Source: CBDIHP01 sp965279195 (lineage in GTDB: Bacteria; Planctomycetota; Planctomycetia; Isosphaerales; Isosphaeraceae). From it: a stretch of DNA of 64,000 nucleotides. Location of the stretch: positions 62,001-126,000 of the forward strand of contig CBDIHP010000036.1 of assembly GCA_965279195.1 (NCBI GenBank). The letters run 5' to 3'. Both the position numbers and the translations under genes were made by a program. Shown here one piece after another: positions 7,191 through 14,254 of the stretch; position 1 is the stretch's first letter, and each line of letters begins with the position of its first letter. Below the pieces are notes generated by a model. The model made no database searches. It worked only from the letters and a program-made list of their open reading frames with translations, and was not told the DNA's origin.

Positions 7191-8081
7191 TTATAGATCC
7201 CAGTATGCACTTTGGTATTCGCATAAGTGATAATTTCGTGTCTCGTCCGTTTCCATCTCGATGGTATTCTGAATTACAGATTCCCAGTTCTCGTAATTCC
7301 CGGAATTCTTCGCTTCCTCTTCCAACTCCTGCATGACTTCGAAGACCTTGTCGCGATCATTCGCCTTTACAAGTCTCTTCAATGCCCGTTCAGCCATTTT
7401 GCTAATCCACTCTTCGGACCTTCTGATCTCGTCCGGTGATTGCAGAACCCCCACCCAATGCGGTCGGTTCAATTGGTAGATTTCATGACGGAGTTGGTCG
7501 ATTTTTTGATTTGTTTCGATTCGATACTTCTCGTCTGGAGTGACTTCGACCTGAGTGCGATTCTCTTTCAGTTTGAGGAACATCACCGGGATCGATTCAG
7601 CCGGATTCTTCAGAACCTCCCTCGCCGCCTCGACGATCTCTCGCTTCAATCTCTCGTTCCAATTGGTCCGCTTCGTGTCGTACGGCATCAGTCTGAGCCC
7701 GCTGATGTCGAACGGCGCCTCATCGATCTCTTGCGTAAGGATGATGGCGGGCTTGGCGAGGGCTTGAGCGAGACCGAGTTCGTAAAAGACGTTGGCGTTC
7801 CTGCCCGTGACATCAGCCAGGACGAATGTTGCCCGACTCGTTTCCTCAAGGATGTGTTCGGTGATCTGACCTCGGCGAGTGATCTTGTCGGCGCGAATCG
7901 GGATGCACCCCGCCTCCTCTATCGCCGGAGCGTAGATATCGTGGTAGTACTCATCGAGGTAGGGATTGAAGGGCATGATGACGAAACATCTCGGTCGATC
8001 GTGCCTCGCCGGTTTCCGGCTTCCGCTTTCTTCTTGGGTGGCGAGTGGCAACTTTTTGGCGGCTGGCAGTTTCTTCGCCAT
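7191..8081 (-). CDS. Nucleoside 2-deoxyribosyltransferase/TIR-like protein (296 aa)
   Basis: Residues about 31-130 form a Rossmann-like alpha/beta domain with the hallmarks CFVIMPF (32-38), GQITEHILEETSRA, and ADVTGRNANVFYELGLAQAL (89-108), where E101 aligns with the catalytic glutamate of nucleoside deoxyribosyltransferases and TIR-type NAD hydrolases. Such domains act as nucleotide- or NAD-cleaving effectors in several bacterial immune systems. The C-terminal half is helical and charged, with no known domain. I chose the ATG at 8081 because AAGGAT sits 8 bases upstream; a GTG at 8102 is possible. Substrate and role are inferred only. Confidence 0.7.
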   Translation of the reverse strand: MAKKLPAAKKLPLATQEESGSRKPARHDRPRCFVIMPFNPYLDEYYHDIYAPAIEEAGCIPIRADKITRRGQITEHILEETSRATFVLADVTGRNANVFYELGLAQALAKPAIILTQEIDEAPFDISGLRLMPYDTKRTNWNERLKREIVEAAREVLKNPAESIPVMFLKLKENRTQVEVTPDEKYRIETNQKIDQLRHEIYQLNRPHWVGVLQSPDEIRRSEEWISKMAERALKRLVKANDRDKVFEVMQELEEEAKNSGNYENWESVIQNTIEMETDETRNYHLCEYQSAYWDL

Positions 8082-8206
8082 CGTCTCGATCCTTCCCCGC
8101 ACCTGAACACTAGCACCCTATCAAGTAAATTATCCAATCTCCCTATTCTGGTCTAGACGTTCTCCTTAGATTGCCGCAACGCACATCCTGAGGCATGAAA
8201 ACGAAA

Positions 8207-8232
8207 AACCTGGGGAATCACGACCCCAGGTT
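8207..8232. terminator. Hairpin with GAATCACGAC loop, copy 3
   Basis: AACCTGGG pairs with CCCAGGTT around the loop GAATCACGAC, which differs from the two other copies (GATTAACGAC) at a few positions but keeps ACGAC at the same place. It follows the end of the methyltransferase gene (minus strand, ends 8279). Confidence 0.6.
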
Positions 8233-8278
8233 CTTCGCCGAAATAAAATATGATTCTTCGAGTGAAGACTTAGCAAAG

Positions 8279-9082
8279 TTATATAGAGTCCTCGACCTCG
8301 ATTTCGAGGTGTTCGGTGGGACCACGATGCTCTTTGTCCCAGACGAACCAGGAATATTGGTGTTTTGTCACGACCGGCATGTCCCAATTCCCGCCTGGCG
8401 CGAACCTCTGCCGTCTCCCCCTCAGTAGGTACACGCGGGACGGCGTCGGCATCGACCTCCGCTCCAGGCATTGGGACCGGAGCAGGAGAGCGACCTTGCC
8501 CGTGGCGATCCGGACCAGATGGTTCGCGATCTCCAGATAATCGGTTTCCGGCGGATTCGTGACCACGTTCACCGCCGAACCGAGCGAGAACACGTCGACC
8601 CCTCGATCACCCCAGATTTCGCCGTGGAGCCGTACGTCCGAGCCGATCACATCGCAGCCATGCTCTTCCAGGACCCGAGCAATCGACCCCTCGCCGCAGC
8701 ACGGTTCGTGGACCGGTCCCGAGAACTGCTCCCGACCCAGCAACAGCCGTGCGGTCTCGGGATCGGTGGAATAGTGGGAGTAGAGTTCAGTCGAGTGCAA
8801 GTGGTCGAGAGTTGCCATCTGACCGACCACGGGGATCCACTCGGACTGTAGACATTTCCAGTTGATCAAGCAGTCATCGAGTTGGTCTAACTGGTCCTGG
8901 ATCGATCTCAGGATCGACTTCGCCCGCTCCCGGTCTCCTTCGCGATAGGGCGAGGGCGGAGAGTCGATGGATTGCATCATCTCGACCAGGTGGAGTCTCG
9001 CACTCCGCTCGGGGATTCCGAGCCGATTCAGGACCGGGGCGAGGGCGACCAGCAATTTGGAGAGGTGAACCCGGTTGGTCAC
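8279..9082 (-). CDS. SAM-dependent DNA methyltransferase-like protein (267 aa)
   Basis: Shows the two core motifs of Class I adenine-type DNA methyltransferases: motif I HEPCCGEGS (about residues 125-133) followed by the acidic GSDV strand end, and motif IV VVTNPPE (about 174-179). The usual aromatic after NPP (NPPY/F/W) is replaced by Glu, so activity may be altered. The 100-residue N-terminal helical extension is unrecognised. Its GTG start overlaps the stop of the upstream DUF3102-like gene (GTGA), so the pair is translationally coupled. No restriction endonuclease is adjacent, pointing to an orphan, phage- or ICE-type methyltransferase. Confidence 0.75.
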   Translation of the reverse strand: MTNRVHLSKLLVALAPVLNRLGIPERSARLHLVEMMQSIDSPPSPYREGDRERAKSILRSIQDQLDQLDDCLINWKCLQSEWIPVVGQMATLDHLHSTELYSHYSTDPETARLLLGREQFSGPVHEPCCGEGSIARVLEEHGCDVIGSDVRLHGEIWGDRGVDVFSLGSAVNVVTNPPETDYLEIANHLVRIATGKVALLLRSQCLERRSMPTPSRVYLLRGRRQRFAPGGNWDMPVVTKHQYSWFVWDKEHRGPTEHLEIEVEDSI

Positions 9083-9786
9083 GCGACACCGCCCTTCGCC
9101 TTCTTCGCCGAGGCGAAGAGTTTCCGGAAGGTCTTGAGGGCGAGGGGACGGGTCACGCCGAGCCGTCCGAAGAGCGGCTCCAGGTGTTTCAGACCATCGA
9201 GAGCCGAGTTGACCGCCGCTACGTCGGACGGATCCAGGATCTTGGCGTCGTCCAGCGCGGCGACCAGGGCGGAGGACAGCGGGCAGTCTTCCCCGGGGTC
9301 GGTCAGGTTGATGAGCCGGGCGCGATCGCCGGAACTGGACGCGACCCCCCGATCGCGGGGCAGGGGAGGGGCAACAGGACCGGTCTGGACCTTTTCCTTC
9401 TTCGGGCGGATCGCCTTCCGGACATCCGCCAGTGACAGACCCTCAAGGTCATCGAGATTCTTGATCGCCTCCGCGATCTCGATGGCGTTGCGGACCTGGT
9501 GATAATCGAAGCCCTTGGACTCGATCCAGGAGATCCAATTGCCCTGCTTCTTCTTGGCGTCGTCCCGCTTGAGCCGTTCGCGGATCATCATGAGCGAACG
9601 ACCGAGCAACCAGTACTGCTGGGCGGTCTTCTTGCCGAGGATCGCGAACTTCCGCATCTTCTCGTGGGCGAATTCCGCCAACTGGTCGAGAGTCCAGTCT
9701 TCCGACGGCTGGGCGGTTTCAGATTTTGAAAACGGTGCGGCGGGCTTGGTGGGGCGGACGGCGTCGGTGGTAGGATGGCTGCTCAT
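9079..9786 (-). CDS. DUF3102-like protein (235 aa)
   Basis: The central part (about residues 40-95: AEFAHEKMRKFAILGKKTAQ ... WLLGRSLMMIRERLK ... GNWISWIESKGFDYHQVRNA) resembles DUF3102, a small helical domain common in phages and plasmids. The C-terminal region is helical (SALDGLKHLEPLFGRLGVTR). SD aaggga precedes the ATG. It is the first gene of a two-gene unit with the methyltransferase. A role in element maintenance is an inference from genomic context only; the catalytic function, if any, is unknown. Confidence 0.65.
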   Translation of the reverse strand: MSSHPTTDAVRPTKPAAPFSKSETAQPSEDWTLDQLAEFAHEKMRKFAILGKKTAQQYWLLGRSLMMIRERLKRDDAKKKQGNWISWIESKGFDYHQVRNAIEIAEAIKNLDDLEGLSLADVRKAIRPKKEKVQTGPVAPPLPRDRGVASSSGDRARLINLTDPGEDCPLSSALVAALDDAKILDPSDVAAVNSALDGLKHLEPLFGRLGVTRPLALKTFRKLFASAKKAKGGVA

Positions 9787-9879
9787 CTGGTCCCTTTCCG
9801 TGTCTGAGTTCTAGTCAGGACACGGTCTAGGGATCACCCGGGATTAATCATCAAGGTCTGACCTTGAGGGTTGGGAAAA

Positions 9880-10716
9880 ATGGGGAACTTATCTTTCCAG
9901 CCGATCAAGTTTCCGGGGTGGCATACCTTCACCCCGGTCGGATGGAAGGAACCAATCGAAATTTTATTATCCAAAACATGCAAGGTCACCCGAGCAAAAA
10001 TCAAAGGTCAAGCATATTACGTTAAAGCTGCTGAGTACGCTGCCGATGGCAGCGTCGTCAGTATTGCTACAGCACTGCATGTGAATCTTGTTGTCCCGCA
10101 GCCGCCCAAGCCGGAACGCCCACCGGAACCTAAACCAGAACCGAGACTCATCCCGATCCAGGAACGATTCAGAGACGAGACTGCACGCTACGACGCGCCA
10201 ATTAGGAATTGGATCAAGACTCACCCGAGACCGGAAAGACTCAAGCCCCTATTTCTTCAAATCGTGGAACAGGAAGACTATCCCGGCAGAAAGCCAATCC
10301 TTGAGTTCCTGAGTGCCTTGTGCGAGTCAGACCTTCTCCATTTTGTGTACGTCCATTCAGAACTTTTGAATTTGAAATATCAGGAATACGCCTTGGCTTC
10401 CTGGATTGTTGAGTTGGGACCAAGCGCCAAGAATGTTGGAGAATTGTTTTGCAAGATATCTTCCGACAAGTTTTACAAGATTTTTGCCACAAAAGAGAAT
10501 TTTGATGGGTTCGTCAACCACGGCATCGAGCCACCACCGATGGCGATCCTTGAAGAACCGTGCAAGCGGCTCACTCCCTACGTCAGCCCTTGGGACGAGT
10601 TCAAGGAAAGGATTTACCACAACCCCAAAGACTACACATCACCAGGGTTCGACCCTCATGAGGAGCCCATGTTGATTGACGATGATGAGGACGATGATTT
10701 CGACAATGACCAATGA
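9880..10716 (+). CDS. Hypothetical acidic-tail protein (278 aa)
   Basis: Three parts are visible: an N-terminal beta-like region (about 1-70), a proline/glutamate linker (PQPPKPERPPEPKPEPR) and a helical region, ending in a very acidic tail (DDDEDDDFDNDQ). No family recognised. The frame opens with a TTG at 9871, but the ATG at 9880 has GAGGG at better spacing, so I chose it. It is the last gene of the island before tRNA-Ile and is followed at once by a strong terminator. An acidic tail is typical of DNA-mimic or chaperone-like proteins, which would suit an anti-restriction role, but that is speculation. Confidence 0.6.
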   Translation: MGNLSFQPIKFPGWHTFTPVGWKEPIEILLSKTCKVTRAKIKGQAYYVKAAEYAADGSVVSIATALHVNLVVPQPPKPERPPEPKPEPRLIPIQERFRDETARYDAPIRNWIKTHPRPERLKPLFLQIVEQEDYPGRKPILEFLSALCESDLLHFVYVHSELLNLKYQEYALASWIVELGPSAKNVGELFCKISSDKFYKIFATKENFDGFVNHGIEPPPMAILEEPCKRLTPYVSPWDEFKERIYHNPKDYTSPGFDPHEEPMLIDDDEDDDFDNDQ

Positions 10717-10718
10717 AA

Positions 10719-10741
10719 AAGGGCACCACGAGGGTGCCCTT
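10719..10741 (+). terminator. Rho-independent-type terminator
   Basis: AAGGGCACC pairs with GGTGCCCTT (9 bp, loop ACGAG), two bases after the stop codon of the preceding gene. It has an A-run upstream and no long U-tract. Confidence 0.7.
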
Positions 10742-10770
10742 GATCGTTCAATCTGACGGTCGGTCTGACC

Positions 10771-10808
10771 GATTTACTACAGCGATTACTACAGCCGATT
10801 TACTACAA
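10771..10808 (+). repeat. Three tandem GATT(T)ACTACAG repeats near tRNA-Ile
   Basis: Three head-to-tail copies of a 12-13 base unit: GATTTACTACAG, CGATTACTACAG and CGATTTACTACAA. They end about 43 bases from the 3' end of the tRNA gene, where an integrated element would carry arm-type recombinase or excisionase sites. The role as an att arm site is an inference. Confidence 0.6.
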
Positions 10809-10850
10809 ATCTGATTTGCCGTAAGTCGTTGCTGCGTAATGCTTTGCGAG

Positions 10851-10924
10851 TGGGCGCACGAGGATTCGAACCTCGGACCTTACCCTTATCAGGGGTACGC
10901 TCTAGCCAACTGAGCTATGCGCCC
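10851..10924 (-). tRNA. tRNA-Ile (GAU anticodon)
   Basis: The 74-base sequence on the minus strand folds as a full cloverleaf: acceptor GGGCGCA/TGCGCCC, D arm GCTCAGTTGGCTAGAGC, anticodon arm TACCC-CTGATAA-GGGTA with anticodon GAT, T arm CGAGG-TTCGAAT-CCTCG, discriminator A. CCA is not encoded. Its 3' end points to the accessory region at 1-10850, the usual orientation for an element integrated in a tRNA 3' end; the gene is intact. Confidence 0.96.
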
Positions 10925-11065
10925 TTGGTGTGACGAGATGTATTCTAGTGTTTGAGGACTCCGCGTCAACAGGCCAGTCCGGAAACCCCTGCGCCGGGGC
11001 TGGCGTCGGTGCGTAGAATAGTCCGTCGGCCATCGCCGCGATCGGATCGGACCGGAGTGCCCTCG

Positions 11066-11893
11066 ATGCAAGAACCGCCCAAAGACGACCCCAAGCCCGA
11101 GCACCCCCGCCCGTTCCCGTCGTTGACGATCATCCAGCCCCCCGCCCAGCCCGCCCCGGCCCGGCTGTCGACCAGCCAGAAGTACGGCGGGCTGTTCTAC
11201 CTCGGCGTTGGCGGCCTGATCCTGATCGTCTCGCTCGTGAGTTGGTTCGGGTATCAGGCCTACACGCTGCGGGACGTCTTCTCCTGGGTGTGGGTCCTGC
11301 ATGATGAGACACAGCCGGAGGCCATCCGGGTTCAGGCCGCGTTCAAAATCAGCCGGGATGATCGGGTCAACGACCGCCAGCGGGTCGACATCGCCCTGCG
11401 CAAGACGTTGCCGACGCTCGGGCGTTACGTGGTCGCCGAAGGGCTGACGACCGACTCCCTCACCGTGGATTCCGCCGCGTTCGCCAAGATGGTCGCCTAC
11501 AGCGAGGGCTGGCCCGACTGGCTCCGCCTGATGTTCCTGCGGGTCATGGCCTATGGCGCGGGGGAAGGGTATCGGTTCCCCTGGGAACCCCTGGGCAAGC
11601 TCCGCGAGCACAAGGATCCCTCGATCTCGCTCTTCGCCACCTACACCAAGGCCGCGATGGAGCCCGGCGACGACGACGCCCTGGCCGCGCTGAGGGCGAA
11701 GGCGAAGGAAGCCGGGCCGTACCAGGAACTCGCGGACATCCTCTACCAGGGGGCGAGCCAGAAGGGGGCCATCCGCCGCGAATCCCTCGACCGGGCGACG
11801 AAGTGGCTCCGCGAGAAGGATCCCGAGGTCAGGCCGCTGTGGTCGGGCTGGACCGAGAAGGACGGCGACCTGCTCCCCGCCCCGCCCGCCTGA
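11066..11893 (+). CDS. Membrane-anchored hypothetical protein (275 aa)
   Basis: A proline-rich cytosolic N-terminus of about 40 residues precedes one TM helix (about residues 40-62: YGGLFYLGVGGLILIVSLVS). The rest is helical and Arg/Asp-rich, with repeat-like helical pairs (AAFKISRDDRVNDRQRVDIAL; SLFATYTKAAMEPGDDDALA), suggesting a HEAT- or TPR-like solenoid on the far side of the membrane. The frame extends upstream to 10952, into the tRNA flank, but the ATG at 11066 is the first sensible start. Typical high-GC core gene. Family not recognised. Confidence 0.7.
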   Translation: MQEPPKDDPKPEHPRPFPSLTIIQPPAQPAPARLSTSQKYGGLFYLGVGGLILIVSLVSWFGYQAYTLRDVFSWVWVLHDETQPEAIRVQAAFKISRDDRVNDRQRVDIALRKTLPTLGRYVVAEGLTTDSLTVDSAAFAKMVAYSEGWPDWLRLMFLRVMAYGAGEGYRFPWEPLGKLREHKDPSISLFATYTKAAMEPGDDDALAALRAKAKEAGPYQELADILYQGASQKGAIRRESLDRATKWLREKDPEVRPLWSGWTEKDGDLLPAPPA

Positions 11894-11992
11894 ACCGGAC
11901 GCGGCGCGGGGGTTGCTCCGATGGGTCGGCGAAGGTGCGGGGCGGTCTCGGTTCCGCCCCGCGCGGTTGACCGCAACACGGAGAGAACCCCC

Positions 11993-12760
11993 ATGATCCG
12001 ACCGCGCCCCGTCCTCGGCCTGCTCGCCGTCGCGCTATGGACCGTCCCCGCCTGGACCTCCGCGCAGGAGGCCACGCAGGCGCCTCGCGCCCGGGGCAAG
12101 GTCCCTGTGAGGGGATCCGCCCCGGCCCAGGAGGCCGCCGGGGTCATCACCAAGGTCGAGCCCGTCACCCGGATCAAGCCCGACAAGGAAGACACGCCCG
12201 AGGCGGCCAAGAACGGCAAGGAACTGCCGAGGACCGTCCGCCTGACGATCAACACCGCCGCCGTCTGGCGCGACTGGGTCCGCGACCAGACCCTCTCGCC
12301 CGACAAGGCCAAGGAGCAGACCCCCGAGCAGGCGGCGAAGGCCGGTGAGAACTCCATCGCCACCAAGGGCGAGCCCCAGGCCAAGGAGTCGCTCGTCGTC
12401 GTGGACCTCGGCCCGGACACCCGGGTCGAGACCCGTTTCCGGGTGGCCGATGATGCGGTCAGCCCCGGCGAGTCGACCCCCGAGGCCGCCGTGAAGGCGG
12501 CCGACGAGCCGACGGTTCCGAAGGCCTCACCGAAGGGCAAGCGGAAATCCGCCAAGGCGAAGAAGGCCGACCGGGCCACCCCGTTCAAGCAGGATGACCT
12601 CAAGCCGGGCCTGTTCGTCGAGGTCGTTTACAAGCACCTCGACGCGCAGAATTCCGACCGCGCCTCGTCCGTCCGGGTCGTCCGTCCCGTGGACGCGAAC
12701 GGCTCGGCCGGGGCCCCGACCGGCGAAGGGGCCCCGAAGTCGGAGCCCCCGACGCCGTGA
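11993..12760 (+). CDS. Exported hypothetical protein (255 aa)
   Basis: A clear Sec signal peptide (about residues 1-24, PVLGLLAVALWTVPAWTSAQ) is followed by a low-complexity, Lys/Ala/Glu-rich mature protein with several short strand-like segments (GVITKVEPVTRI, TVRLTINTAAVWRDWV, SLVVVDLGPDTRVETRFRV, GLFVEVVYKH). This resembles a degenerate OB/DUF5666-like pattern of repeated small beta units, but the match is weak. ATG at 11993 is preceded by GGAGAG. A longer upstream in-frame start at 11921 would lack the signal peptide at its N-terminus, so it is rejected. Confidence 0.65.
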   Translation: MIRPRPVLGLLAVALWTVPAWTSAQEATQAPRARGKVPVRGSAPAQEAAGVITKVEPVTRIKPDKEDTPEAAKNGKELPRTVRLTINTAAVWRDWVRDQTLSPDKAKEQTPEQAAKAGENSIATKGEPQAKESLVVVDLGPDTRVETRFRVADDAVSPGESTPEAAVKAADEPTVPKASPKGKRKSAKAKKADRATPFKQDDLKPGLFVEVVYKHLDAQNSDRASSVRVVRPVDANGSAGAPTGEGAPKSEPPTP

Positions 12761-12761
12761 C

Positions 12762-14219
12762 TCAGGCCAGGACCTTGCTCAGCACGCGGCCGCCGACGTC
12801 GGTCAGGCGTTCGTCGCGGCCGTTGTGCAGCATGGTCAGTTTCTTGTGGTCGAGGCCCATCAGGTGGAGGATCGTGGCGTGGATGTCGTTGACATGCGCC
12901 CGGTCCTCGATCGCGTTGAGGCCGATCTCGTCGGTCGCGCCGACGACGTTGCCCCCTTTCACGCCGCCGCCGGCCATCCACATGGTGAAGCCGGTGGCGT
13001 TGTGATCGCGCCCGCGTCCGCCCTTCTGGGAGACCGGAGTCCGGCCGAACTCGCCGCCCCAGACGACCAGGGTGTCTTCGAGCAGCCCGGTGCGCTTGAG
13101 GTCTTTGAGCAGGGCGGCGACCGGCTTGTCGGTCAGGCCGCACATCTTCTCGTGGTTGGCGTCGATGTCGTCGTGGGCGTCCCACTGCATCGCGACCGGG
13201 CCGCCGCCCGAGTAGAGCTGGACGAACCGCACGCCGCGCTCGACGAGCCGCCGGGCGAGCAGGCATCGGGTGCCGAACTCGGCCGTGCGGGGGTCGTTGA
13301 TCCCGTACATCTCTCGGGTCGATTCGGACTCCCGCTTGATGTCCACGACCTCGGGGGCCTCGGACTGCATCCGGTACGCCAGCTCATATGAGGCGATCCG
13401 GGCGTTCAGCTCGTTGTCGAGCGGGTCGAGGTCGGTCTCGTTCATCGCCCGGAGCAGGTCGAGCGTCTTGCGCTGCTGGGGGAGGGTGAATTCCGAGGTC
13501 GGCGGCTTGAGGTTCACGATCGGATTGGGGCCGCTTCGGAACAGCGTCCCTTGATGCAAGGCCGGCAGGAATCCGGACCCCCAGCAGGGCGCTCCGCCCT
13601 CGGGGGTGCCCTCGGGCTGGGTCATGACGACGTAGGAGGGAAGATTGTCGCTCTCGGATCCGAGGCCGTAGGTCACCCAGCTCCCGAGGCTGGGGTAGCC
13701 CATGAAGATCCGGCCGGTGTTGAGCTGATACATCGCCGGCGCGTGGATCACGCTGTCGGCCACGCACGACCGGATGACGGTGATGTCGTCGGCGTGGGCG
13801 TGCATGTTCGGGATCAGGTCGGACATATCGAGCCCGGATTTCCCGTACTTGCCCCACTTGCGATGGCTCGCCAGGCAGAGGGGGTCGTCTTCGAGGAACT
13901 GGCTGTGGATCTTGCCGAATCCCTTGGGCACGGGTTGGCCATCGAGTTTGGCCAGGGCCGGCTTGGGGTCGAACATGTCCATCTGGCTCGGCCCGCCGGT
14001 CATGAACAGGAAGATGCAGCGCTTGGCCTTGGACGGGAAGTGCCCCGGCCTCGCCGCCATCGGATTGACGACCTTCGAGCCGCCGGACCCGAACGCCTCG
14101 TTCTGGAGCAGGTAAGAGAGCCCGAGCAGGCCGAATCCGTTCCCCGAGCGCTTGAGGAACTCGCGACGGCTGGGGCCGGGCATCGGCTGCGGGCCGGGGC
14201 AGCGGTGGGAATGGCTCAT
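12762..14219 (-). CDS. DUF1501 protein with twin-arginine signal (485 aa)
   Basis: Planctomycete-typical sulfatase-related protein. A twin-arginine signal (SRREFLKRSG, then GLLGLSYLL) near residues 17-40 sends it folded across the inner membrane. DUF1501 hallmarks: FMTGGPSQMDMFDPKP near the start, RCLLARRLVERGVRFVQLY with QWDAHDD in the centre, and VVWGGEFGRTP with GRGRDHN near the C-terminus (metal-binding alkaline-phosphatase-like fold). It lies just downstream of, and on the same strand as, the DUF1549/1553 gene, the standard planctomycete pairing. Start at MSHSH is favoured over an upstream TTG/GTG extension. Confidence 0.92.
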   Translation of the reverse strand: MSHSHRCPGPQPMPGPSRREFLKRSGNGFGLLGLSYLLQNEAFGSGGSKVVNPMAARPGHFPSKAKRCIFLFMTGGPSQMDMFDPKPALAKLDGQPVPKGFGKIHSQFLEDDPLCLASHRKWGKYGKSGLDMSDLIPNMHAHADDITVIRSCVADSVIHAPAMYQLNTGRIFMGYPSLGSWVTYGLGSESDNLPSYVVMTQPEGTPEGGAPCWGSGFLPALHQGTLFRSGPNPIVNLKPPTSEFTLPQQRKTLDLLRAMNETDLDPLDNELNARIASYELAYRMQSEAPEVVDIKRESESTREMYGINDPRTAEFGTRCLLARRLVERGVRFVQLYSGGGPVAMQWDAHDDIDANHEKMCGLTDKPVAALLKDLKRTGLLEDTLVVWGGEFGRTPVSQKGGRGRDHNATGFTMWMAGGGVKGGNVVGATDEIGLNAIEDRAHVNDIHATILHLMGLDHKKLTMLHNGRDERLTDVGGRVLSKVLA

Positions 14220-14254
14220 GGGTCGTGCCTTGCCGAATGTGGGCCGCGAGATCG

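Noticed and set aside
1..10850. Complete prophage
   Set aside because: No capsid, portal, terminase, tail or lysis genes, and no integrase in the window; only accessory functions are seen.
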